From Nocardia caishijiensis NBRC 108228 (GTDB taxonomy: Bacteria > Actinomycetota > Actinomycetes > Mycobacteriales > Mycobacteriaceae): 64,000 nucleotides of DNA. Positions 16,954 through 26,681 of this stretch are shown one piece after another (position 1 is the first letter of the stretch; every line of letters begins with the position of its first letter). Under the pieces are notes generated by a model. It was not told the origin of the DNA. It worked only from the letters and a program-made list of their open reading frames with translations, and searched no databases. The translations under genes and the position numbers were made by a program. The stretch covers positions 1-64,000 of the forward strand of contig NZ_BDBE01000031.1 in assembly GCF_001612825.1 (NCBI RefSeq), in the 5' to 3' direction.

Positions 16954-18690
16954 ATGGTTCACACCGATTCGATCGTTTTCGGGGCGGCCGGGTTCATCGG
17001 CCGCTCACTGGTCGCGGAATTGCTGCGGACGGGCCACACCGTCACGGCCGCCCTGCGCGCGGGCAGTGAACACCGCCTGACCACCTGGCTGGCCGGGCAG
17101 GACGTCGACACCACCGGCTTGACGATCACCACCACCGACATCGCCGAACCCGATCTGGCCCTGGGCGATTCGATCGAGGGCGTGCGCGATGTGTACAACG
17201 CCGCCGCGCTGATGAAGTTCGGTCTCGATCCCGACGTGGCGCGGCGGGTCAATCTCGACGGCGCGCTGCACGTGCTGGAATGGGCGGCGCGGCAACCGGA
17301 TCTGCGCCGAATCGTGCACATCACCGGATACCGTGCCGAGGCCGGGCACACCGACTACCGCGCGGGCGCCTACGAGGCGTCGAAGGTCGAGGCCGACGGT
17401 CTGCTGCGACAAGTGGCGGCGGACAGGAACATTCCGCTAACGTCCGCCAATCCGTCGGGCGTGGTCGGACCGGGTCAGTACTTCGGGCTCTCCGATCTGA
17501 TCGACATGCTGTGGCGTGGCACGTTGCCTGTACTGACCGGGTCGGCCGATACGTTCATTCCGGTCGTCGACCTGGACTACCTCACCCGCTTCATCGTCGG
17601 CCTGCCCACCCTGCCCGACACCGTCGGCCGCTCCTACCCGGTCCTCGACGCCACGACCCCGAACCTTCCCGAACTGATCCGGCTGGTCGCCGAGCACTTG
17701 GGGGTCCGGGCACCGCGATTCACCGTTCCCGCCGAGTTGCTGCTTCGCCTGCCACGGGCGCTTACGAAAATCGACCCCGAGACGCTGTCGTTCATCAGCA
17801 GCGACCGATACGACACCTCCGCCAGCGACGAGGTCGCCGCACGGCTGGGAATATCCCAGCCACCGGTCGGTGACCTGCTGCGGGCTTACGCCGACCGGGT
17901 CGTCGGCACGCGCAACGGCACCGTGGAGGTGGCGAGGCCCGCCGGGTTCCGCGCGGGCACCTGGTCGAGTGGTGACCACACCGCGCCCGATCATGTGCTG
18001 CTGCACGGCATTCCGCTCGACAGTGATTCGTGGGCCGATCTCGCCGACGCGCTGGACGGTTCCGTCCTCGCCGCCGATCTGCCCGGACTCGGCCGTTCCG
18101 CCGCATCGGGGAAATCGACGGCCGACTGGATCGAGGAGTTGCTCGCGCCGGTCCGCGGCACGCCCGTGCTCGTGGGACATTCGCTCGGCACCGGTGCCGC
18201 CGTCGAGTACGCGCTGCGCCACCCGGATCGGGTGTCACGGCTGGTGCTGATCGCCCCCTGGTTCCTCCAGTCGCAGCTGCCGTGGCTGACCGCGTCACCC
18301 CTGGCCGCCGCCGTCGCGAAGCGGCTTCCGGCAGCGAGATTCGCCGCGCGCCTCGGTATTCCGAACGGTGCGGCGATCGAATCTGCCGTGGCCGGGCTGC
18401 GGCGTCCGGGGGTGGCTCGGCGTACGTTCGCGATCATGCGGTCGGTTCGCACGGACCGCTACCGCGCCGAGCTGGCCGCGAAACTCGCCGAGGTGAAGGT
18501 TCCGGTCGACATCGTCGTCGGCGCCGACGACCCGCTGACCCAGCCGACCACCCACCGCGTCACCACCGTCGCCGGTGCCGGACACTATCCGCAGCTGACC
18601 CATCCCGATCAGGTCGTCCGCGTGATCCTCGGCTCGGAGAAGCCTGTCGCCGGGCGACTTCAAGCGGGAAGTTCGACTCGGACAGCCTGA
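16954..18690 (+). CDS. fusion of NAD-dependent SDR epimerase/dehydratase and alpha/beta hydrolase
   Basis: This 578-residue protein joins two enzymes. Residues 1 to about 320 are an extended SDR with the nucleotide loop GAAGFIGRSL and a YEASK (YxxxK) active site. Residues about 330 to 570 are an alpha/beta hydrolase with nucleophile GHSLG, acid GADDP and histidine AGAGHYPQL. Both active sites look intact, although the SDR serine position reads ITGY. The pair could reduce or oxidise an intermediate and hydrolyse an ester or lactone. The start follows AGGA at 16954. It is under the TetR operator and its end overlaps the next gene by 31 bases. Confidence 0.88.
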   Translation: MVHTDSIVFGAAGFIGRSLVAELLRTGHTVTAALRAGSEHRLTTWLAGQDVDTTGLTITTTDIAEPDLALGDSIEGVRDVYNAAALMKFGLDPDVARRVNLDGALHVLEWAARQPDLRRIVHITGYRAEAGHTDYRAGAYEASKVEADGLLRQVAADRNIPLTSANPSGVVGPGQYFGLSDLIDMLWRGTLPVLTGSADTFIPVVDLDYLTRFIVGLPTLPDTVGRSYPVLDATTPNLPELIRLVAEHLGVRAPRFTVPAELLLRLPRALTKIDPETLSFISSDRYDTSASDEVAARLGISQPPVGDLLRAYADRVVGTRNGTVEVARPAGFRAGTWSSGDHTAPDHVLLHGIPLDSDSWADLADALDGSVLAADLPGLGRSAASGKSTADWIEELLAPVRGTPVLVGHSLGTGAAVEYALRHPDRVSRLVLIAPWFLQSQLPWLTASPLAAAVAKRLPAARFAARLGIPNGAAIESAVAGLRRPGVARRTFAIMRSVRTDRYRAELAAKLAEVKVPVDIVVGADDPLTQPTTHRVTTVAGAGHYPQLTHPDQVVRVILGSEKPVAGRLQAGSSTRTA

Positions 18691-20309
18691 TCGTTCAGCA
18701 GCGCCTGGCCGAGTTCGACGGTTTCGGCACCGCGCCAACGGGCGTGCCAGGTCGGCACACCGCCGGGGAGGTTCGGTTCGCGTGCGACGGTGAGCAACGG
18801 AAGGTCCACGCGCGCCGCGTCGACGGTGACGCGCGCGTTGGTCGGGGTGTGCGACCACACGTCGTCCACCACATCGGTGATGCGTACACCCAGCCGATGC
18901 CCGACCGTCAGACGCGCGTCCTGCCACAGCAACCGGACCTGGGTTTCGGGACGAACCGGGGCGATCCCTCGGCTCATCACCGTCGCCCGGCCGTCGGGTG
19001 CGATGTCGTAGAGCTCCAGCGCGACGGTCGCCTCGGGCGGGCCGGACAGAGTCAGGGTCGCGGTCGGGCGGCCCGCCAGGTGCACCGGCTGGGTGACCGG
19101 GTCCGAAATGGACCAGATCTCCCGGTCGGCGCCGGGCAGCACACCTCGATCGACGTAGGTTCCGGTCCGCAACTGGACCGTTGTCCGCCGGGTGTCGACC
19201 GGTGGCCAGACGTCCTCGCCGCGCCAACCACCGTCGAACTGACCAACGGTGACCGGCGGGCCGGGAACCTCCACCTCGGCACCGGCCACGTGCCGGTCCA
19301 GGAACGCGAACAGTTCGGCGCCGAAGTGCGGTGTGCCGCACTTCTCCCGGCAGTCGGAGTGCCCCCACTGCCCGAACCAGGCACGATGCTCGCCGGGGCC
19401 CCGCGCTTCCCAGACCTCGATGATCCGATCGGCGCGGGTGTTGGCGTCGAGGAAACCCTGGCCGAGGAACAGGGGCGTGGTGTTGCCGCGCAGGTCATCG
19501 ACCATGTCCCGGTCGCGCCAACCCGGATCGGCGCCGTCGTGGTTCATGGTGAGCCCGAGATAGCTGTCGGCACACGCCTGGGTCATCTGCACGGCGTTGG
19601 CCTTGTACTCGTCACTGTCGGCCCAGTGTCCGGGGGTCGACGCGATGGCCAGGTGCTCGCCGCCCGCCATGTCGGCGGGGCGCACACCGTCCTCGGTGAG
19701 CGGTTTGCCGCCGAACTTCCACGAGGTGCCCTGCATGTACAGGTACGAGTACGGGTCGACGACCGGGGCGAACGCCGCCACCGCCGCGAGCCCCTTCGGT
19801 TTCTCGGCCAGTGCCATCATCCCGGTCCAACCCTCGTACGAGGTGCCGACCATGCCTACCCGGCCGGTCGACCACGGCCTGCTCGCCGCCCATTCGACCG
19901 CGGCCGCCACATCCGAGCGCTCCCCCTGCCCGCCGTAGTCCGGGCAGCCGTTGGACCCGCCGAAACCGCGCAGATCGACGATCACGTACGTGTACCCGGC
20001 CCGCAGGGCCAATTCGACCGGCAGGTTCTCCGTCGACGGGCCACCACCCGGCCTCGGCACGCTCAGGTACGCCAGGTGCGCGCGATACGGGCTCACCGTC
20101 AGCAGCACCGGGGTGCGGGCGTCAGTCGCCAGCCCGGCGGGCCGCAACACGTCCGCGTGCAACCGGGTTCCGTCGGCGGCGGTCAGATACTCCTGGGTCC
20201 AACTGAACTCGACCCCGATCGGCTCCTCCGCCGATACGGGCGCCGTAGCCACGCCGAACACCAACGCCACGCCGACCACTGCCCGCGCCACCACAACACC
20301 CCATCGCAC
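18660..20309 (-). CDS. secreted CocE/NonD-family hydrolase (X-Pro dipeptidyl-peptidase-like)
   Basis: This 549-residue exported serine hydrolase has a signal peptide (cleavage near APVSAEE), an alpha/beta domain with nucleophile GTSYEG, acidic and histidine positions around GQGFLDANTRAD and FGQWGHSDC, and the C-terminal jelly-roll (PF08530) of the X-Pro/CocE family. Substrates may be acyl peptides or esters; which is not evident. I chose GTG at 20309 because CATAGT lies six bases upstream, as in leaderless genes, and it gives a compact signal peptide. The in-frame ATG at 20354 adds 15 residues. Confidence 0.88.
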   Translation of the reverse strand: MRWGVVVARAVVGVALVFGVATAPVSAEEPIGVEFSWTQEYLTAADGTRLHADVLRPAGLATDARTPVLLTVSPYRAHLAYLSVPRPGGGPSTENLPVELALRAGYTYVIVDLRGFGGSNGCPDYGGQGERSDVAAAVEWAASRPWSTGRVGMVGTSYEGWTGMMALAEKPKGLAAVAAFAPVVDPYSYLYMQGTSWKFGGKPLTEDGVRPADMAGGEHLAIASTPGHWADSDEYKANAVQMTQACADSYLGLTMNHDGADPGWRDRDMVDDLRGNTTPLFLGQGFLDANTRADRIIEVWEARGPGEHRAWFGQWGHSDCREKCGTPHFGAELFAFLDRHVAGAEVEVPGPPVTVGQFDGGWRGEDVWPPVDTRRTTVQLRTGTYVDRGVLPGADREIWSISDPVTQPVHLAGRPTATLTLSGPPEATVALELYDIAPDGRATVMSRGIAPVRPETQVRLLWQDARLTVGHRLGVRITDVVDDVWSHTPTNARVTVDAARVDLPLLTVAREPNLPGGVPTWHARWRGAETVELGQALLNDQAVRVELPA

Positions 20310-20315
20310 CCGAGC

Positions 20316-20321
20316 ACTATG
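20316..20321 (-). promoter_or_regulatory. -10 element before the CocE-type hydrolase
   Basis: CATAGT on the minus strand is followed by six bases and the GTG start at 20309, with no ribosome site. This pattern supports a leaderless transcript from 20309. Confidence 0.4.
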
Positions 20322-20374
20322 ACCGCTGCGGCCCACCACGTCCAGCCCCGACATCCGGGGGCGTCACCCACACG

Positions 20375-20414
20375 CCGAACGCCCGCCCCACGAAACCGTG
20401 GGACGGGCGTTCGG
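20375..20414 (-). terminator. strong hairpin terminator after glnA1
   Basis: CCGAACGCCCG and its complement CGGGCGTTCGG form a long stem extended by CCACG/CGTGG around an AAAC loop, with one mismatch. It starts about 30 bases after the glnA1 stop and has no clear U-tract, as is common in actinobacteria. Transcripts from both directions could use it. Confidence 0.75.
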
Positions 20415-20442
20415 TAGTTGCCACCGAGAATCCGGCTGCGAC

Positions 20443-21879
<1,437 letters not shown>

Positions 21880-21954
21880 TTGTTCTCCTTACGGATCGGT
21901 TCCCAGCCCGTCACGATGCGTGGGTTCGTCGCGACCTGACGTTATGGAGGCGGT

Positions 21955-21992
21955 GTTTCCCTACAGTCAAGCCTGTGTTTCGCCAGTGTTAC
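21955..21992 (-). promoter_or_regulatory. two tandem GlnR boxes upstream of glnA1
   Basis: On the minus strand the order is GTAAC (21992-21988), six bases, GAAAC (21981-21977), six bases, TTGAC (21970-21966), six bases, GAAAC (21959-21955). This is the a1-b1-a2-b2 arrangement with regular 11-base steps known for actinobacterial GlnR sites; only a2 departs from GTnAC. The site lies 76-113 bases before the glnA1 start, where activation by GlnR is usual. Confidence 0.78.
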
Positions 21993-22118
21993 GCGCATGC
22001 CGGCGACGGTGATGTCTGCCATCCGGGCGCGACCTGCACGCCCAATCCTGCCATCTCCATCGCCGTGCGCTCACGTGACCTCCGTCAATGCGGTCGTGAG
22101 CCTGCCCTGACCCGGCTC

Positions 22119-22124
22119 TATCCT
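22119..22124 (+). promoter_or_regulatory. -10 element for a leaderless RDD transcript
   Basis: TATCCT at 22119-22124 is followed by seven bases and the ATG at 22132. No Shine-Dalgarno is present. Confidence 0.5.
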
Positions 22125-22131
22125 TGCACTC

Positions 22132-22584
22132 ATGGCGCGCATCACCGGCACATGGCTCTCGGGCAATCCCACCGACGGCGACGACGAGATCGCGGGTTAC
22201 CCCGGCGAGCTCTACGGGCTGCCCCGCGAGGGTGCGGGATCGCTGGCGCCGACGTGGCGGCGGGTGGTCGCGCTGTTCGTCGACTGGTTCATCGCGGTGG
22301 GCATCGCGGCGGTCATCACCCGGAGTTTCGCGTCGTCGTCGGTGCCGCTGCTGGTGTGGTTCGTGATCGGTGTGCTCGCGGTGACGCTGTTCGGTTTCAC
22401 CCCCGGCCAGTACTTCCTTCGCCTCCGGGTCGCCCGCATCGACGCGCCCGTGCCGGTCGGATTCGTGCGCGCGCTGGCCAGGCAGGTGCTGGTGTTCTTC
22501 GTGGTGCCCGCCCTGTTCACCGATGCCGACGGTCGCGGCATGCACGATCAGGCCACCGGTACCGCCCTGGTCAACGCTCGCTGA
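22132..22584 (+). CDS. RDD-family membrane protein
   Basis: This 150-residue protein carries an RDD domain with the defining arginine and two aspartates (WRRVVALFVDWF and the later DADGRGMHDQATGTALV). Three hydrophobic segments at about residues 44-60, 71-87 and 117-130 span the membrane. RDD proteins are small membrane proteins of mostly unknown function. The location beside glnA1 and a DUF4191 gene matches the order in mycobacteria (Rv2219A). Confidence 0.86.
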   Translation: MARITGTWLSGNPTDGDDEIAGYPGELYGLPREGAGSLAPTWRRVVALFVDWFIAVGIAAVITRSFASSSVPLLVWFVIGVLAVTLFGFTPGQYFLRLRVARIDAPVPVGFVRALARQVLVFFVVPALFTDADGRGMHDQATGTALVNAR

Positions 22585-22612
22585 TCGAGCGCGCCTCGGC
22601 GGGGCGCGGCCA

Positions 22613-22618
22613 TAGGAT
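22613..22618 (+). promoter_or_regulatory. -10 element for a leaderless YrdB transcript
   Basis: TAGGAT at 22613-22618 lies six bases before the GTG start at 22625, with no ribosome site. Confidence 0.5.
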
Positions 22619-22624
22619 CATGTC

Positions 22625-23008
22625 GTGTCATTGAATCCGGCGATGCTTGCCGTCCGTTTCCTGCTCGAATTGGTCGCCATCACCTCGTTCGGGGTGTTCG
22701 GCTGGCGCGCCTTCGATTCCCCATGGCGATATCTGCTCGTCGGGGTACTTCCGGTCGCGGCGGCTGTGCTGTGGGGGACGTTCGCCGTCCCCGACGATCC
22801 GAGCCGCAGTGGTGCCGCGCCGGTGCCGGTCCCCGGGCCGGTGCGTCTCGGCGTCGAGTTCGCGGTGCTGTTCGGCGGGGCGGCGGCGCTGTGGGCGGCC
22901 GCTCTGCCTCGATGGGCGCTGATCTCGGCGGCGGTCGTCGTCGCCTACCAGCTACTTGCCTACGACCGCGTCCTGTGGCTGGTGACCGGCCGCACCTCCC
23001 ACGCCTGA
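22625..23008 (+). CDS. YrdB-family (DUF2568) membrane protein
   Basis: This 127-residue hydrophobic protein has four predicted membrane segments (about 8-24, 31-48, 70-88 and 92-110) and the DUF2568/YrdB pattern: an FLLELVAI start, a WGTFAVPDDP loop after the second helix, and a later RLGVEFAVLF. Function is unknown in the family. The GTG at 22625 fits the leaderless -10 upstream. It converges with the DUF4191 gene across a hairpin at 23015-23048. Confidence 0.8.
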   Translation: MSLNPAMLAVRFLLELVAITSFGVFGWRAFDSPWRYLLVGVLPVAAAVLWGTFAVPDDPSRSGAAPVPVPGPVRLGVEFAVLFGGAAALWAAALPRWALISAAVVVAYQLLAYDRVLWLVTGRTSHA

Positions 23009-23014
23009 AAAGCG

Positions 23015-23048
23015 GCGAGCCCGCCACCTCGGCGGGTGACGGGCTCGC
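23015..23048. terminator. bidirectional hairpin terminator
   Basis: GCGAGCCCG pairs with CGGGCTCGC, and a nested CCCGCC/GGCGGG forms inside. It sits between the convergent YrdB and DUF4191 genes and can end both transcripts. Confidence 0.65.
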
Positions 23049-23060
23049 GACGGGTTTCGA

Positions 23061-23807
23061 TCAGCGGCGACGGATGGCGCGCTGCATGCCCTTCATCTTC
23101 GCGCCGGGGGGCATCGGGCCCTTCGGCATCGCGGGACCGCCGCTGCGCGAACTCAGGGCCGAGAGCCTGCCCTCGATCTGGTCGATCCGCTTGACATCGA
23201 TGTTGCGGGGCAACTTGGTGAGGAACTTCTGCAGATCCTTGAGCGGAGTCTGACCTTCCTCGTTGCCGACGATCACCTCGTAGATGGGGGTGTCACCGAT
23301 GAGGCGCGCGGTGCGCTTCTTCTCCTGCGCGACGAGCGACTTGACCCGCTGCGGCGAACCCTCGGCGACGAAGACGACGCCAGGCAGACCGATCACGCGG
23401 TGCACCGCGTCGAGCTGGGTGGTCGCGGCCACGCCGTTGGACACCCGCCACTTGCCCTGCAGGTTCTCCAGCACCCACGCCGCCGCGCCCGCCTGACCCT
23501 CGGCCTTGCGATAGACGTTCTTCTGCACGCGTCGCCCGAAGATGATGAAGGCGAACAGCACGCCGAGCAGCAGACCGAGCGGCAGCAGGAACCACTGCAT
23601 GTCGAAGATCAGGCCGATGACGAAGAACACCACCGTCGTGGCCACCAGTGCGCCGATCATCAGCGGCAGCAGCGCCTTGTCTTCCTTGCGCTGCATGTTG
23701 AACGCCTGCCACAACTGCTGACGACGTTCGCGTGATGCCTGCTTACGGGCCGCTTTAGCCGCGGCCTTGGCTTCCTTCGACGGCTTGCCGCCCTTGCCTC
23801 CTGCCAT
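23061..23807 (-). CDS. DUF4191 membrane protein (Rv2219-like)
   Basis: This 248-residue protein has a very basic N-terminus (MAGGKGGKPSKEAKAAAKAA), two adjacent membrane helices at about residues 46-90 and a soluble C-terminal domain with a basic tail. It matches the DUF4191 family, conserved next to glnA1 and lipA/lipB in mycolic-acid bacteria; function is unknown. ATG at 23807 fits a leaderless start, and the longer frame upstream is not supported. Confidence 0.86.
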   Translation of the reverse strand: MAGGKGGKPSKEAKAAAKAARKQASRERRQQLWQAFNMQRKEDKALLPLMIGALVATTVVFFVIGLIFDMQWFLLPLGLLLGVLFAFIIFGRRVQKNVYRKAEGQAGAAAWVLENLQGKWRVSNGVAATTQLDAVHRVIGLPGVVFVAEGSPQRVKSLVAQEKKRTARLIGDTPIYEVIVGNEEGQTPLKDLQKFLTKLPRNIDVKRIDQIEGRLSALSSRSGGPAMPKGPMPPGAKMKGMQRAIRRR

Positions 23808-23814
23808 GGTGTTC

Positions 23815-23820
23815 AGCTTA
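23815..23820 (-). promoter_or_regulatory. -10 element for the DUF4191 gene
   Basis: TAAGCT on the minus strand is seven bases before the ATG at 23807 and no ribosome site is visible. Confidence 0.45.
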
Positions 23821-23898
23821 GATGCACGCTCCCGCGCCGGTCGGACCGCATGACACTCGCGACGATTCATCGCGCTTTCGGCCGCGTGTCCGGCGACA

Positions 23899-25365
23899 AT
23901 GGCGCAGGTGCGCCCGATCACCGACCCCAGTCCCCAGTCCCCCGTCACCGCCGGTGCCGACGACGAGGCGGCCGAACGGCTGGCCGCGGCCCTGCGTTGC
24001 GCGACGGTCTCGACCGACGATCCCGCCCGCAGCGCCGACGCCGAGTTCGCCCGCTTGGCCGACCACCTCGAGACCGCCTTCCCGCTGTCCCACGCCGAGC
24101 TCGAACTCACCACGTTCGGCCACAGCAGGCTCTACCGCTGGGCCGGACCCGACGAGGGGGTGTCGGCGATTCTGCTGGCCCATCAAGACGTCGTCCCGGC
24201 CGACGACCCGCAGCGCTGGACGCACCCGCCGTTCGCCGGTGTGGTCGATGACGAGTTCATCTGGGGCCGGGGCGCGATCGATGACAAGAGCCGCGTGCTG
24301 GCCGTCCTGGAAGCCGTCGAGTGGGCGCTGCGCAGCGGGGTCCGTCCCCGCCGCACGGTCTACCTGGCCTTCGGGCACGACGAGGAGGTGTTCGGCGACG
24401 GTGGCGCGGTGCGCATGGCCGAGCACCTGCGCGGGCTGGGTGTGCGGGCCGATCTGCTGCTCGACGAAGGTGGTGTCATCACCGACGGCGTCGCCGACGG
24501 CGTCGACCGGCCGGTCGCCAGCATCATGCTCGGCGAGAAGGGCTACGCGACGGTGCGCCTGGCGGTGACCGAGACCGGCGGACACTCCTCGATGCCCGGG
24601 CGTCAGACCGCGGTCGGCCGGTTGGCTCGCGCCGTGGCCCGGGTGCAGGATCGGCCGATGCCGTTGCGGCTGACGCCGGTGATCGCCGACATGCTCGCCC
24701 GGATGCGCGTCGCCCTGCCGGGACCACGCCGTCGACTGCTCGGGCTCACCGATTCCGAGGTGCTGTCGCGGCTCGCGGCACCGCTGCTCACCCGGATCAT
24801 GGCGCTGGCCCCCAGCACGGAAGCGCTGGTGCGAACGACGACGGCGCCGACGGTGATCACGGGCGGTGTGAAGGCCAACGTGCTGCCGCAGAGCGCGGAG
24901 GCACTGGTGAATTTCCGGATCCTGCCCGGTGATTCGGTGGCGGCGGTCCTCGCGCACTGCCGCCGCGTGATCGGCGACGATGCCGTGCGGGTCGAACTCG
25001 TCGGACCCACGTCCGAACCGTCCCGCGTGGATGGTCCGGGGCCCGCCTACGAGCTGATCGCCGAACTCGCCACCGGCCTCGTGCCCGGCATCGTCACCAC
25101 CACCGGCCTGGTGCCGGGGGCCACCGATTCGCGCCACTACGACGACTTGGTCGATACGCGCTGTAATTTCGCGCCGATTGTGCTCGACGCCAAAGACCTG
25201 GAACGGATACACGGAACCGACGAGCGGATCTCCCGGCTCAACTACGCTCGGCTGATCGAATTCAATCGGCGCCTGATCCAGCGGCTCGCCGCACCGAGCG
25301 ACCGGCCCGAACAGGTCGCGTCCGCCGGACGGACAGCGCCCGAGCCGACAGGAACGCAGCAATGA
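23899..25365 (+). CDS. M20-family metallopeptidase (PM20D1/carboxypeptidase-like)
   Basis: This 488-residue enzyme belongs to the M20 zinc peptidase family. Zinc and catalytic motifs are LLAHQDVVPAD (His, Asp), WGRGAIDDKSRV, AFGHDEEVFGDGGA (catalytic Glu pair) and the C-terminal SRHYDDL. A dimerisation domain is present at about residues 215-365. The closest named relatives cleave or condense N-acyl amino acids, but the substrate here is unknown. The stop overlaps the following lipase start by four bases (ATGA), so the two are coupled. Confidence 0.88.
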   Translation: MAQVRPITDPSPQSPVTAGADDEAAERLAAALRCATVSTDDPARSADAEFARLADHLETAFPLSHAELELTTFGHSRLYRWAGPDEGVSAILLAHQDVVPADDPQRWTHPPFAGVVDDEFIWGRGAIDDKSRVLAVLEAVEWALRSGVRPRRTVYLAFGHDEEVFGDGGAVRMAEHLRGLGVRADLLLDEGGVITDGVADGVDRPVASIMLGEKGYATVRLAVTETGGHSSMPGRQTAVGRLARAVARVQDRPMPLRLTPVIADMLARMRVALPGPRRRLLGLTDSEVLSRLAAPLLTRIMALAPSTEALVRTTTAPTVITGGVKANVLPQSAEALVNFRILPGDSVAAVLAHCRRVIGDDAVRVELVGPTSEPSRVDGPGPAYELIAELATGLVPGIVTTTGLVPGATDSRHYDDLVDTRCNFAPIVLDAKDLERIHGTDERISRLNYARLIEFNRRLIQRLAAPSDRPEQVASAGRTAPEPTGTQQ

Positions 25366-26195
25366 CCACCGAGACCGGTGAATTCGCGGGCAACGGCGGG
25401 CGGATCGCCTGGCGCGCATGGAAACCCGAGGCACCGCGTGCGGTGGTGACACTCGTCCACGGTGTGGCCGAACATTCCGGACGCTACGACCACGTCGGCG
25501 CCGCCCTGGCCGAGGCGGGGTTCGCGGTGTACGCCCTCGATCATGTCGGGCACGGGCGGTCGGAGGGTCACCGGGCCAATATCGGTTCGATGGACGCCGC
25601 CGCCGACAACGTGGCGACGCTGCTCGAACTCGCGAGCGCCGCGTACCCCGGCCTGCCGCGCTTCCTGCTCGGGCATTCGATGGGCAGTCTCGTCGTGCTG
25701 CACCTGGTCACCCGCTCCCCCGCCGACGTCACGGGTGTGGTGGTGTCCGCGCCGCCGCTCGACATTCCGCTCGGCAACCCGGTGCAGCGGGCCGTTGCTC
25801 CGCTGCTCACTCGATTCACCCCGAATCTCGGTGTGCTCAAACTGGATTCGTCCGGGATCAGCCGTGATCCCGAGGTGGTCCGCACCTACGACAACGATCC
25901 GCTGGTGTTCCGGGGCAAGCTGCCCGCCCGCACCGCGGTGGAGATCCTGCGCCACACCGAACTGGTCAAGCAGCGCCTCGGATCGCTGCGCGCACCGCTG
26001 CTCGTGCTGCACGGCACCGGGGACGTGATCGCCGCGCCGTCCAGCGCCGATGTCCTCGAACGCGACGCCGGTTCGACCGACAAGACCGTGCGCCGCTATG
26101 CGGGCTACTACCACGAGGTCTTCAACGAACCGGAGCGCGACGAGGTGATCGGCGACGTCGTCGACTGGCTCACGGCCCATATTACCGACGAGTAA
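25362..26195 (+). CDS. alpha/beta hydrolase, monoacylglycerol lipase-like
   Basis: This 277-residue protein fits the monoglyceride-lipase group (Rv0183-like). The oxyanion loop VHGVAEHSGRYDHVGAAL, nucleophile LLGHSMGSLV, acid HGTGDVIA and histidine YHEVFNEPER are all in place. It likely releases fatty acid from monoacylglycerols. It is translationally coupled to the M20 peptidase upstream, which suggests joint use in lipid or N-acyl turnover, though that is inference. Confidence 0.88.
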   Translation: MTTETGEFAGNGGRIAWRAWKPEAPRAVVTLVHGVAEHSGRYDHVGAALAEAGFAVYALDHVGHGRSEGHRANIGSMDAAADNVATLLELASAAYPGLPRFLLGHSMGSLVVLHLVTRSPADVTGVVVSAPPLDIPLGNPVQRAVAPLLTRFTPNLGVLKLDSSGISRDPEVVRTYDNDPLVFRGKLPARTAVEILRHTELVKQRLGSLRAPLLVLHGTGDVIAAPSSADVLERDAGSTDKTVRRYAGYYHEVFNEPERDEVIGDVVDWLTAHITDE

Positions 26196-26207
26196 TTTAT
26201 CGCCTAG

Positions 26208-26213
26208 TAGACT
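26208..26213 (+). promoter_or_regulatory. -10 element for a leaderless ribH transcript
   Basis: TAGACT at 26208-26213 is followed by six bases and ATG at 26220. No ribosome site and no FMN riboswitch are seen in the 24-base gap after the lipase gene. Confidence 0.5.
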
Positions 26214-26219
26214 CCGACC

Positions 26220-26681
26220 ATGGGAAACACCACTTCCGGCGCCGTCGCCTTCGTCCGCGCCAGCTGGCACAGTTCCATCGTCACCAAGGCGCACGAGGGC
26301 TTCCTCGCCGAGTACGCCGGTCTGGGATTCGACCCGGCCGCCGTCGAGGTGTTCGACGTGCCGGGCGCCTTCGAGATCCCGCTGCACGCCAAGCGCCTGG
26401 CCGCCACCGGCCGCTACGAGGCCGTCGTCGCGGCCGCCCTTGTCGTCGACGGCGGCATCTACCGCCACGACTTCGTCGCCTCGGCGGTGATCGACGGCCT
26501 GATGCGCGTGCAGCTCGACACCGATGTGCCGGTGTTCTCGGTGGTGCTCACGCCGCATCACTTCCACGAACACAGCGAGCACGTGGACTACTACACCAAC
26601 CACTTCGTGACGAAGGGAGCCGAGGCTGCCCGCGCGGTGGCGAACACCCTCAGCTCCCTTCGGTCGCTGCCGGTTTCCTGA
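26220..26681 (+). CDS. ribH: 6,7-dimethyl-8-ribityllumazine synthase, type II-like
   Basis: This 153-residue protein is a lumazine synthase of the RibH2-like type. It forms the riboflavin precursor from a butanone phosphate and a ribitylaminouracil. Visible are DVPGAFEIPLHAKRLA, AALVVDGGIYRHDFVASAVI and VVLTPHHFHEHSEH, with the GAFEIP loop and the late PHHF/H histidines. It lacks the ribA/ribB/ribC neighbours and an FMN element, as reported for RibH2 genes in Brucella and rhizobia. The stop abuts the next convergent gene. Confidence 0.88.
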   Translation: MGNTTSGAVAFVRASWHSSIVTKAHEGFLAEYAGLGFDPAAVEVFDVPGAFEIPLHAKRLAATGRYEAVVAAALVVDGGIYRHDFVASAVIDGLMRVQLDTDVPVFSVVLTPHHFHEHSEHVDYYTNHFVTKGAEAARAVANTLSSLRSLPVS

